A DNA stretch of 64,000 nucleotides, taken from assembly GCA_026398695.1 (NCBI GenBank), contig JAPLSJ010000085.1:1-64000 (forward strand), in the 5' to 3' direction. This document shows, piece by piece, positions 34,066 through 42,346 of this stretch. A program made the translations under genes and the position numbers. The notes under the pieces are model-generated. The model did no database searches, was not told the origin of the DNA, and saw only the letters and a program-made list of their open reading frames with translations. Positions within the stretch are counted from its first letter, which is position 1; each line of letters begins with the position of its first letter. The DNA is from Arenimonas sp. (lineage in GTDB: Bacteria; Pseudomonadota; Gammaproteobacteria; Xanthomonadales; Xanthomonadaceae).

Positions 34066-36080
34066 TGCGTGCGGTCCTGTTGATGTGTGCCCTCGCGGCC
34101 ATGCTGGGCGCCTGCAGCCGGCCGCCAGAATCGCCCCCGGCGCAGGCCGGCGACGCGCCCGCGCAGCGCGCGCCGGACACGCGGCGCATCCACGCCCTGA
34201 TCGTCGGCATCGACCGCTACCGGCACTCCGACGCACGCCAGCCGGCCGCCGTGTTCTCCGACCTGCGCGGCGCCGTCGGCGATGCGCTGCGCTTCAAGGA
34301 GGCGCTGGCCGAGCTTTACGGCGTCGACGTCGATGTGCCCGGACCGGGCGCCTGCGACTCGTCGAACGCCGCCACCACCACGCTGACCGACGACTGCGCC
34401 ACGCGCGCACGCATCCTCGAAGCGCTGGAGCAAAGCATTTCAACGCTGCGCGCGGGCGACACCCTGCTGTTCTATTTCGCCGGCCATGGCTCCCGCTACC
34501 GCGACGACGATGCCCGCAGCCAGGACACCGGCTACAACGGCACGATCCTGCCGGCCGATGCCCGCAATCCCGACGGTTCGCCAGGCGACATCTTCGATGT
34601 CGAACTCAAGGCGCTCAAGGATCGCGCGACGGCCAAGGGCCTCTTCTTCGTCAGCATCTTCGATTCCTGCAACTCCGCCACCGCCACCCGCTCCGGTGCC
34701 GCCGGCCTTTCACGCAGTGCGCCGGAACTCGCCGCTGCCGGGCCGCCTGCCGCCGCCGCGACCCCGGCGGGCGGCGACGGCTACTGGGTGCACCTGGCGG
34801 CCGCGCAGGACGGCGAGGAGGCGCAGGAGAGCGGCGGCGAGGTGAGCGCGCGCGCCGGCGTCTTCACCACCGCCCTGCTCGACACGCTGCGCATGCCGGG
34901 CATGCGCGATGCCACCTTCGGCGACCTGATCCACGAGGTGCGTCTGCGCGTGGCGGCGCGCGGCCATGCGGCGCAGACGCCGTCGGCCGAGGGCTCGCTG
35001 ACGGCGGTGCTGGGTGCGCGGTCGCGCACGATCATGCTGTACGACGTCGAGCATGCCGGTTCGGCAATGACGCTGCAGGCCGGCACCACCAGTGGCATCA
35101 CCCCGGGTTCGCGCTACGCGCTCTACGCCAGCCAGGCCGATGCGGTGTTGCGCCGGGGGCGGATCGACACCGCCTCGGTCGCGGAAGTGGCCGGCACCAC
35201 CGCCCGCCTGGTGGCCGACACAACGCCGGCCGTGCCGCTGCCCCCGCGGCTGGTGGCGGAAGAGATCGCGCATTTCCTTCCCGCCCGCAGCCTGGAGGTC
35301 GCCGTCGACCTGCCGGCGGGCCCGGCACGCGACGCGGCCGAAGCGGCGGTGCTTGCGACCGGCTTTGCCGCGGTGTCGCCCACCGGCGGCACGCGCCTTG
35401 TGGCGGCCGTGGACGATCCCGGCGCCGTCGCCATGCGCGCCGACGACGGCACGCTGCTGGCCGCGTCGCTCGGCCGCGCCGAAGACCCGGCGTTCCGCGA
35501 CCGCGTGGCCGATGCCTTGCGCAAGGTGGCCCGCGTCCAGCAGCTGCTGGCATTGCGCACGAGCGCCGTCACCGACAACGGTGCCGATCCCTTGCCGATC
35601 GCCGCCTGCATCGCGGCCGACGGCTACCGGCCCACCGCATGCCCTGCGCTGCAGGCCGGAGGCGTCCGCCGCATCGGCATGGGCGAACGGATCACCGCGA
35701 CCGTGATCAACCGCGGCTCCCGGCCGGCCTACGTCTACGTCCTGGCCATCGACCCCCGGAACGCGGTCGACCTGGTGCTGCCCAAGCCCGGCGAGTTCGA
35801 CCAACCGCTGCCGCCCAACCAGCCCTACCGGCGCTCGGGCATGTCCTTCGACCTGCCCGGGGCCTATCGTTTCGTGGTGATCGCCAGCGCGCGCCCGCTC
35901 CGCGCCGACGCCTTCCAGCAGGCCGGCACCGGCGCGCGCGACCTCGCCGCGTGCACCTCACCGCTCGAACGCCTGCTGTGCGCCAGCAGCGAGGGCCGTC
36001 GCGCCGTCGGCGTTACCGCCGTCGGCGACTGGTCCGCGCAGGTTTCCACCGTACTCGCCACTTCCGAGGAGATCCCATGA
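34062..36080 (+). CDS. Caspase-like (C14 family) predicted lipoprotein
   Basis: ATGA overlap with upstream gene; lipobox LGAC; RIHALIVGIDRYRHSDARQPAAVFSDLRGAVGDALRFKEAL; LFYFAGHGSRYRDDDARSQDTGYNGTILPADAR (His 34485-34487); FFVSIFDSCNSATATRSG (Cys 34668-34670). Confidence 0.87.
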   Translation: MMRAVLLMCALAAMLGACSRPPESPPAQAGDAPAQRAPDTRRIHALIVGIDRYRHSDARQPAAVFSDLRGAVGDALRFKEALAELYGVDVDVPGPGACDSSNAATTTLTDDCATRARILEALEQSISTLRAGDTLLFYFAGHGSRYRDDDARSQDTGYNGTILPADARNPDGSPGDIFDVELKALKDRATAKGLFFVSIFDSCNSATATRSGAAGLSRSAPELAAAGPPAAAATPAGGDGYWVHLAAAQDGEEAQESGGEVSARAGVFTTALLDTLRMPGMRDATFGDLIHEVRLRVAARGHAAQTPSAEGSLTAVLGARSRTIMLYDVEHAGSAMTLQAGTTSGITPGSRYALYASQADAVLRRGRIDTASVAEVAGTTARLVADTTPAVPLPPRLVAEEIAHFLPARSLEVAVDLPAGPARDAAEAAVLATGFAAVSPTGGTRLVAAVDDPGAVAMRADDGTLLAASLGRAEDPAFRDRVADALRKVARVQQLLALRTSAVTDNGADPLPIAACIAADGYRPTACPALQAGGVRRIGMGERITATVINRGSRPAYVYVLAIDPRNAVDLVLPKPGEFDQPLPPNQPYRRSGMSFDLPGAYRFVVIASARPLRADAFQQAGTGARDLAACTSPLERLLCASSEGRRAVGVTAVGDWSAQVSTVLATSEEIP

Positions 36081-37231
36081 GCCACCGCTTCCTTCCCTTG
36101 GTTTCGCTCGGCGCACTGTCGTGCGCCATGCTCGCCGCCTGCAGCGACCGCGCGCCGCCCGCACAGCCGCCGGCCTCAGCCCCGGCCCCGGTCACCAGCG
36201 TTGCGCCGCCGCCCGCGGCGTCGCCGGCTACCGCCCAGAGTTGCGAAGTGCGCCGCGAGCGCGCCGACAAAAGCGGTGGCCGCATCGTCGGCGGTGAGCC
36301 GGCCCGCCCCGGTTCGGCGCCCTGGCAGGTCGAGATCCTGTCTTCGCCCAGCTATGACGAAGCCGACCGTGCCTATGACCGGACTCTTGCCGATGGCGAC
36401 CCCTGCAAGATCTACCTCGCGGAGCGCGCCTCCTACGAGCTCGCGCACAAGTGTGGCGGCGCCTACATCGGCGACCGCTGGATCGCCACCGCCGCGCACT
36501 GCGTCGACAACATCCCCGGCTTCGACGGCAAGGAAGGCAATGTGCTGACCGACCGCCGGCTGCGGCTGGGCACCCAGAACCTCACGATCGAGGACGGCCT
36601 GTTCGCCATCGAATCGGTGGTGATCCACTCGGGTTACACGAAGGCAACCAAACTCCACGACATCGCGCTGGCCCGGGTGGCGGAGGACCCGCGCATCGCT
36701 GAGTTCGAGGCGAGCGGACGCCTGGTCGCGGTGCCGGTGATGGCTCCCGGCGACCGCGATTTCGACGCCGGCGAGGCGCTGCGCGTCACCGGCTGGGGCT
36801 GGATGGGCCAGCGCAACGAGCGGGATGCGGTCAGCCGACTGGACAGTGCAAGGCAGCTGCAGCGCAATCCGGCCGACCTGCAGCAGCTGACGTTGAACTA
36901 TCTGCCCGACGCGCAGTGCGCGCAGGAGTATGGCGAGTTCTACGGCCCTGGCGCCCTGTGTGCCGGCACGCTGGCGGCGGATGGCAGCATCGAAGTCGGC
37001 AAGGACAGCTGCCAGGGCGACAGCGGCGGCCCGCTGACCCGCGAAGAGGATGGCGGCGCGCGCAGCCTGGTGGGCGTGGTTTCAGGCGGCAAGGGCTGCG
37101 GCGCGGGCAAGCCGGCGGTGTACACGCGGATGTCCTACTACGGCGACTGGATCGCCGCCGCGAAGGCGGAGGCGAAGTCCGGCGAGGTGGTGCGGGTGCC
37201 GCGGCAGGAGGCCGCGTCCGGATCGCGCTGA
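36077..37231 (+). CDS. Trypsin-like (S1A) serine protease, predicted lipoprotein
   Basis: ATGA overlap with upstream gene; lipobox LAAC; GRIVGGEPARPGSAPWQVEIL, WIATAAHCVDN (His 36497-36499), KLHDIALARV (Asp 36659-36661), DSCQGDSGGPLT (Ser 37022-37024). Confidence 0.92.
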   Translation: MSHRFLPLVSLGALSCAMLAACSDRAPPAQPPASAPAPVTSVAPPPAASPATAQSCEVRRERADKSGGRIVGGEPARPGSAPWQVEILSSPSYDEADRAYDRTLADGDPCKIYLAERASYELAHKCGGAYIGDRWIATAAHCVDNIPGFDGKEGNVLTDRRLRLGTQNLTIEDGLFAIESVVIHSGYTKATKLHDIALARVAEDPRIAEFEASGRLVAVPVMAPGDRDFDAGEALRVTGWGWMGQRNERDAVSRLDSARQLQRNPADLQQLTLNYLPDAQCAQEYGEFYGPGALCAGTLAADGSIEVGKDSCQGDSGGPLTREEDGGARSLVGVVSGGKGCGAGKPAVYTRMSYYGDWIAAAKAEAKSGEVVRVPRQEAASGSR

Positions 37232-37262
37232 CGCGATCCGGCGCGGGTCCCGGGGACCGGGA

Positions 37263-37529
37263 CTACTCTTCGGACGGCGTGGTGCGCTCGACCGTGCCGG
37301 TCTGCTCTTCGGGGCCGGTGCGCTCGACCGTGCCGGTCTGCTCCTCGGGGCCCGTGCGCTCGACCGTGCCGGTCTGCTCTTCGGGGCCCGTGCGCTCGAC
37401 CGTGCCGGTCTGGGCGTCGGGTGCGACGGTGGCGGGCGCGGCCTCGGCGGCCGGCTCCGCCGGTTTGTTGCATGCGGTCAGGCCCAGCGCGAGCCCTACC
37501 AAGAGTACCGTTTCGACAACGTGGCGCAT
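37263..37529 (-). CDS. Small predicted lipoprotein with four QTGTVERTGPEE repeats
   Basis: MRHVVETVLLVGLALGLTACNKPAEPAAEAAPATVAPDA[QTGTVERTGPEE]x3-QTGTVERTTPSEE; lipobox LTAC. Confidence 0.7.
   Translation of the reverse strand: MRHVVETVLLVGLALGLTACNKPAEPAAEAAPATVAPDAQTGTVERTGPEEQTGTVERTGPEEQTGTVERTGPEEQTGTVERTTPSEE
37282..37425. repeat. 36-bp tandem repeat within lipoprotein CDS (4 copies, last divergent)
   Basis: gtgcgctcgaccgtgccggtctgctcttcggggcc(g/c) starts at 37282, 37318, 37354, 37390. Confidence 0.92.
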
Positions 37530-37556
37530 GGTGCTTCTCCTGTCTTCCCCAGTGGA

Positions 37557-39521
37557 CTAGATGAAACCGACCGCTTTCGCGAGCGCGTTGTAGCCGTCGG
37601 TGCCGCGCAGCGGCTCGAGCATCGGATCGGCGTACATCTGCATGATGCCGCCGTCGCGCAGGTCCCACGCCGCCTGCAGCGACGCCAGTGCCTTCGCGAT
37701 GTCGCCCCATTGGGCGTACACCTGCGCGTATTGGTAGTGGCTCTTGTCACCGTACTCGGCGACCAGCGCGGCCAGCGTGGCCTCGGCCGCCTTGCGGTCG
37801 CCGGCGCGCATCTCCAGGATCGCCAGGCCCGGCTTGCTTCGCACGGCGCTGCGTTCCTTCGAGAACGAAGCGCGGGCATCGTCGTCGGCACCCGCCATCA
37901 GCTGCGCGAAGCCCATGGAGGCGCGGACGCCGGCCAGGGTCGGGTTGAGTTCGATCGCCTTGCGGTAGGCGACGATCGCCGCGGCGTGGTCGCCGGCGTT
38001 GTGGCGGATGTCGCCCAGCGAGCGGAAGACGCGCGGATTGATCGGGTCCAGCGTTGCCGCGCGCTGGATCACTTCGGTGGCGCGCGCGTGGTCGCGCAGG
38101 TTCGACTGGAACGTCGCGTAGCGGGCGAGCACGTCGGCGTCGCCTGGCGCCAGTTCATGGGAGCGCTTGAACGGCTCGCGTGCGCCGCGCATGTCGAGCT
38201 TGCCGGTGGCCATTGCGAAGCCGAGCGCCGAAAAGGCTTCGGCGAAGTCCGGCGCCAGCGCGGTCGCGGTTCGTGCGGCAGCCTCCGCGGCGTCGTAGGC
38301 GCGCACGCGTTCGTCATGCTCGGCGTAGAGATTGCCGATCAGCGCCAGTGCCCGTGCGCGCGCCGCGTGCGCGCCGGCGTAGCGCGCATCGAGCGCGATC
38401 GCCTGTTCGAAGTAGGCCAGCGCGCGGCGATCGCTTTCCTCGTCGATGCCGGCTTCGTACAGCGCGCGTCCGTGCAGGTAGGCGTCGAACGCCGCGACAT
38501 TGGCGGTGCCGCCGACCAGGGTTTGGCTGCTGGCGCCCGGGCCCTCGATCGCCGCCGACAGCGCGGCGGCGACGGCGCCGCCAATCTCCAGCTGCACGGC
38601 GAAGATGTCGGCCAGCGGGCGCTCCCAGCTCTCGGCCCAGCGGCTCAGGCCGGTGCTGCCGTCGGTAAGTTCGGCGGCAATCTTCACCCGCTCGCCCTGC
38701 TTCTGCACGTTGCCGGTGAGCAGGAAATCGACGCCCAGTGCGCTGGCGATCGCCCGGTCGTTCTCCTGCGCTTCGCCGGCCTGCTCGGACGACGTCTGCC
38801 CGGCGATCTGCAGCAGTTGATTGCGCGACAGCTGCGTGCGGATTTCCGAAGTCAGGCCGTCGGAGAAATAGCGCTGCTCGGGGTCGTTGCTCAGGTTGGC
38901 GAACGGCAGCACCGCGATGCGGCGCGACGCGTTCGCGCCCCGCTGGCTGGCGCCGGGTTCGCGTGCACGCCACAGCAGCGTGCCGCCGCCCGCGGCGACC
39001 AGCGCGAAAACGCCGGCAGCCAGCAGGTTCCGGCGCGTCCGGGACGGCCCGGCGGGGCGCGCCGCGGCGGGCGACGGGGCCGCGCCGTCGTGCAGGGCAG
39101 CCACGGCGCGCACCAGCTTTTGCATGGGTTCGCTGCGCGACTTGCCAAGCACCTGCGAAACGTCGATGAACTGGAATTGCCCGAACCCCAGGGGCGGCTG
39201 GCTGCCGTCGATGGACAGAGGCACCAGGCGCCCGGTCTCGCGGCCGCGCGTGGCTTCGTCGTGCACCCAGTGCGAGGCCGTGGAACTCTTCGACCACAGC
39301 ACCACCACCACGCGCGCCTGCTGCAGCGCGGTTTCCGTGGCGTGGGAGAAGCGCTGGCCGCCTTCGATCAGGCCGTCCCACCAGACCTGGAACCCGGCCT
39401 CTTCCAGCACGCGCACGACCGCCACCGCGGCCTTGCGGTCGGTATGGGAATAGCTGACGAATACAGTGTGCGGCGGCGCGGCACCACCGGATTGGGCTTC
39501 GTTTGCAGGCGGGCTGGGCAT
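37557..39521 (-). CDS. TIR domain - transmembrane - TolB-N/FlgO-like - TPR protein
   Basis: TIR: HTVFVSYSHTDRKAAVAVVRVLEEAGFQVWWDGLIEGGQRF...VVVVLWSKSSTASHWVHDEATRGRE; TM: RRNLLAAGVFALVAAGGGTLLW; RIAVLPFANLSNDPEQRYFSDGLTSEIRTQL; then TPR-like repeats to the C-terminus. Confidence 0.9.
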   Translation of the reverse strand: MPSPPANEAQSGGAAPPHTVFVSYSHTDRKAAVAVVRVLEEAGFQVWWDGLIEGGQRFSHATETALQQARVVVVLWSKSSTASHWVHDEATRGRETGRLVPLSIDGSQPPLGFGQFQFIDVSQVLGKSRSEPMQKLVRAVAALHDGAAPSPAAARPAGPSRTRRNLLAAGVFALVAAGGGTLLWRAREPGASQRGANASRRIAVLPFANLSNDPEQRYFSDGLTSEIRTQLSRNQLLQIAGQTSSEQAGEAQENDRAIASALGVDFLLTGNVQKQGERVKIAAELTDGSTGLSRWAESWERPLADIFAVQLEIGGAVAAALSAAIEGPGASSQTLVGGTANVAAFDAYLHGRALYEAGIDEESDRRALAYFEQAIALDARYAGAHAARARALALIGNLYAEHDERVRAYDAAEAAARTATALAPDFAEAFSALGFAMATGKLDMRGAREPFKRSHELAPGDADVLARYATFQSNLRDHARATEVIQRAATLDPINPRVFRSLGDIRHNAGDHAAAIVAYRKAIELNPTLAGVRASMGFAQLMAGADDDARASFSKERSAVRSKPGLAILEMRAGDRKAAEATLAALVAEYGDKSHYQYAQVYAQWGDIAKALASLQAAWDLRDGGIMQMYADPMLEPLRGTDGYNALAKAVGFI

Positions 39522-39649
39522 GCTCAGGACGGTATCGCCGTGCCGTCGGCCCCGGGCAGCACGGCCGGGGCCCTAGCGTCTGCTGAGGTGGGTGAGGCAG
39601 GTTGCTGTCGCATGCTGGATAGCCGGAATCCCGTTGCGAATTCGTTCGG

Positions 39650-39655
39650 ACTATA
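39650..39655 (-). promoter_or_regulatory. Candidate extended -10 for the TIR gene
   Basis: Minus strand TGC-TATAGT about 130 bp upstream of the TIR ORF, downstream of the prx terminator. Confidence 0.35.
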
Positions 39656-39724
39656 GCATCGGATTTGCGCGCTTCATGCCCGCCGAAGCCCGGCGGCGTG
39701 CGTCAGCGGCCGGCTCGCGGCAAA

Positions 39725-39750
39725 GGGAAGGCGGCCGCAGCCGCCTTCCC
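39725..39750 (-). terminator. Rho-independent-like terminator for the peroxiredoxin gene
   Basis: gggaaggcggc-cgca-gccgccttccc perfect 11-bp stem, followed on the minus strand by CTTTG. Confidence 0.7.
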
Positions 39751-39769
39751 GTGGCCTTGCCCGGGTGGG

Positions 39770-40249
39770 TCAGGCCAGGTGTTCGAGCACGTAGTCGGCC
39801 GAGGAGACCTTGAACTCGCCGGGGGCCTCGACGTGCAGCTGCTTGACGACGCCGTCCTCGGCGTACAGCGCGAAGCGCTTGGCGCGCAGGCCCATGCCGA
39901 AGGCCGTGGCGTCGAGCTCCAGGCCCAGGGCCTTGGCGAAGACGGCGTTGCCGTCGGCCAGCATGTGCACGCCTTCGGGCACGTCCTGGCTCTTGGCCCA
40001 GGCGTCCATCACGAAGGCGTCGTTCACCGACAGGCAGGCCACTTCGATGCCGCGCTTCTGGAACTCGCCGAACTTCTCGGCGTAGCCCGGCAGGTGCTTG
40101 GCCGAACAGGTCGGGGTGAAGGCGCCCGGCACGGCGAACAGCACCACCTTCTTGCCGTCAAAGAGTTCCTCGGTGTTCACGGCCTGCACGCCGTCCTTGA
40201 GGATGTTGAGGGTGGCGTGGGGGATCTTGTCGCCGATCTGGATGGTCAT
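39770..40249 (-). CDS. Peroxiredoxin (Prx5-like)
   Basis: MTIQIGDKIPHATLNIL...KKVVLFAVPGAFTPTCSAKHLPGYAEKFGEFQKRGIEVACLSVNDAFVMDAWAK. Confidence 0.95.
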   Translation of the reverse strand: MTIQIGDKIPHATLNILKDGVQAVNTEELFDGKKVVLFAVPGAFTPTCSAKHLPGYAEKFGEFQKRGIEVACLSVNDAFVMDAWAKSQDVPEGVHMLADGNAVFAKALGLELDATAFGMGLRAKRFALYAEDGVVKQLHVEAPGEFKVSSADYVLEHLA

Positions 40250-40455
40250 GCGGAACTCCGTGGAGTGGGGGTCAATGCCCATTCTAACGGGCCGACATGA
40301 ACGCCATGTCTTGCCGGCCACGGGGGTGCCGCTGCCGGCAAGAAAGTCGCCGTTGGGGCTGGATTTCGCCGATTTCAACGGCTTGAAGCCGGCATCGCCA
40401 GCCCAATCTTCCTGGTCATGGCGGCAATGTGCCGCTGAACCCACGGAGAAACACC

Positions 40456-40881
40456 ATGAGCCTGAGCCGTCATTTCGCCACCCACGCACGCCAGCTGGAC
40501 ACCGATGCCCGGCAGGCCTTCGGCCGCATCCTCGGCGAGGACGCCACCGCGGCCCAGGCCTGGGTGCCGCGCGTGGACATCAAGGAAGAGGCCGATCGCT
40601 TCGTCATCTTCGCCGACCTGCCGGGCGTCGACCCGAACTCGATCGAAGTGGAGATGGACAAGGGCATCCTGGCCATCAAGGGCCAGCGCAGCACCGGCAC
40701 GGCCGAGGAAGGCGCGCGCTTCTCGCGGATCGAGCGTGCGCACGGCAGCTTCAGTCGCCGCTTCGCGCTGCCCGACAGCGCCAACCCGGAAGGCATCACC
40801 GCGGCCGGCAGGCACGGCGTGCTGGAGATCACCATTCCCAAGCGCGCCGAGACCACGCCGCGGCGCATCCAGGTGCAGTAA
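40456..40881 (+). CDS. Hsp20/alpha-crystallin family small heat shock protein
   Basis: WVPRVDIKEEADRFVIFADLPGVDPNSIEVEMDKGILAIKGQR...GSFSRRFALPDSANPEGITAAGRHGVLEITIPK. Confidence 0.94.
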   Translation: MSLSRHFATHARQLDTDARQAFGRILGEDATAAQAWVPRVDIKEEADRFVIFADLPGVDPNSIEVEMDKGILAIKGQRSTGTAEEGARFSRIERAHGSFSRRFALPDSANPEGITAAGRHGVLEITIPKRAETTPRRIQVQ

Positions 40882-40960
40882 CGCACGGTGCAGGGCCGGG
40901 CGAGGCGTAAACTGGGCCCGCGGGCGATTCCGCGGGCCTTTCACTTGCCAGGGGCGGACG

Positions 40961-41857
40961 ATGCAGTTCAAGGATTACTACGACACGCTCGGCGTGGAGG
41001 CCACGGCCGGCGAGGCGGAGATCAAGACCGCCTACCGCCGGCTGGCGCGCAAGTTCCACCCCGACGTCAGCAAGGAAAAGGGCGCCGAAGAGCGCTTCAA
41101 GGCCATCAACGAGGCCTACGAGGTGCTGCGCGACAAGGAAAAGCGCGCCGAATACGACCGCCTCAAGGCCCAGGGCTATCGCCCGGGCGAGGATTTCCGT
41201 CCGCCGCCGGGCTTCGGCCAGGGCGGGCCGGGCAATGGCGGCTTCCACTACCAGCAGGACTTCGGCCAGGGCGGCGGCTTCAGCGATTTCTTCGAATCGC
41301 TTTTCGGTGGCGGCCGGGGAGGTCCCGGGCGCGCCCAGCCGCAGCCGGCGGGTGACGTGCGGGCCAAGCTCGCCATCCCGCTGGAGCTGGCCTACACCGG
41401 CGGCAAGCAGCGCATCAACGTCGACGGCCGCACGCTGGAAGTGAACGTGCCGGCCGGCATCGCGCCGGGGCAGGTGATCCGGCTGGCGGGGCAGGGCCAC
41501 CGTGGCCCGGGCCGCAGCTCCGACCTGCTGCTGGAAGTGGACTATCGCCCGCACGGCGAGTTCGAAGTGGACGGCCGCAACATCCTCTACACGCTGCCGC
41601 TGGCGCCGTGGCAGGCCGCGCTGGGCGCGACGGTGAGCGTGCTCACGCTGGGCGGCGCGGTGGAGCTGCGCGTGCCGCCTGATTCCGACACCGGCCGCAA
41701 GCTGCGGCTGCGCGGACGCGGGCTGCCGGGCAAGCCCGCCGCGGGTGACCAGATCGTCGAGATCGAAGTGCGCGCGCCCAAGGCCGAGACCGACGCGCAG
41801 AAGGCGCTGTACAGGCAGATGGCCGACGCGTTCGAGTTCGATCCCAGCAAGGCGTGA
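40961..41857 (+). CDS. cbpA: DnaJ/CbpA-like co-chaperone
   Basis: J domain KDYYDTLGVEATAGEAEIKTAYRRLARKFHPDVSKEKGAEERFKAINEAYEVLRD; G/F-rich linker; DnaJ C-terminal domain. Confidence 0.92.
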   Translation: MQFKDYYDTLGVEATAGEAEIKTAYRRLARKFHPDVSKEKGAEERFKAINEAYEVLRDKEKRAEYDRLKAQGYRPGEDFRPPPGFGQGGPGNGGFHYQQDFGQGGGFSDFFESLFGGGRGGPGRAQPQPAGDVRAKLAIPLELAYTGGKQRINVDGRTLEVNVPAGIAPGQVIRLAGQGHRGPGRSSDLLLEVDYRPHGEFEVDGRNILYTLPLAPWQAALGATVSVLTLGGAVELRVPPDSDTGRKLRLRGRGLPGKPAAGDQIVEIEVRAPKAETDAQKALYRQMADAFEFDPSKA

Positions 41858-41870
41858 GCGCGGCACCACG

Positions 41871-41898
41871 AAAAAGGCCCGCTTTCGCGGGCCTTTTT
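41871..41898. terminator. Bidirectional Rho-independent terminator
   Basis: aaaaaggcccgc-tttc-gcgggccttttt, between convergent cbpA and the pilH-like gene. Confidence 0.9.
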
Positions 41899-41916
41899 CT
41901 TTTCACCGGTAATCGG

Positions 41917-42285
41917 TCAGCCGCCGTTGAGCAGGCCGTTGATCACTTCGATGAGCTGGTTTTCGTTGAAGGGCTTGGTGATGTAGGCCTTCGCGCCCTG
42001 GCGCATGCCCCAGACCTTGTCGGTCTCCTGGTCCTTGGTGGTGACCAGCACGATGGGAATGTGCGAGGTGGTGGCTTCCTTCGAGATGGCGCGCGTGGCC
42101 TGGAACCCGTTGAGGTTCGGCATCACCACGTCCATCAGGATCAGGTCGGGCTTGTTGGCCTTCGCGGCTTCGACACCAGCGGCACCGTCTTCGGCGGTCA
42201 GGGCTTCGTGCCCCAGCTTCTCGACAATGCGCTTCATGCCCATGAGCTGGGACGGGGAATCATCAACAATCAGGATGCGTGCCAT
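41917..42285 (-). CDS. pilH: CheY-like response regulator, PilH type
   Basis: MARILIVDDSPSQLMGMKRIVEKLGHEALTAEDGAAGVEAAKANKPDLILMDVVMPNLNGFQATRAIS...KAYITKPFNENQLIEVI. Confidence 0.85.
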   Translation of the reverse strand: MARILIVDDSPSQLMGMKRIVEKLGHEALTAEDGAAGVEAAKANKPDLILMDVVMPNLNGFQATRAISKEATTSHIPIVLVTTKDQETDKVWGMRQGAKAYITKPFNENQLIEVINGLLNGG

Positions 42286-42346
42286 GAATGGGCCTCCAAC
42301 GGGTAGGTGATTGTATGCCGGGGGGGCGGTCAAGGTGCAAGCCGGG

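Noticed and set aside
30850-34236. 1128-aa minus-strand ORF antisense to the WD40-caspase gene
   Set aside because: Compositionally biased and without motifs; the sense frame carries a lipobox, WD40-like and caspase motifs.
37282-37425. Regular 36-bp repeats resembling a small CRISPR array
   Set aside because: Repeats are directly abutting with no variable spacers, in-frame coding, and no cas genes nearby.
30037-39521. Canonical Thoeris, CBASS or Craspase (CRISPR-caspase) system
   Set aside because: No SLOG/Macro effector, cyclase or cas genes seen; the caspase-like proteins carry export/lipoprotein signals. Only a loose thematic similarity to TIR-caspase systems is claimed.
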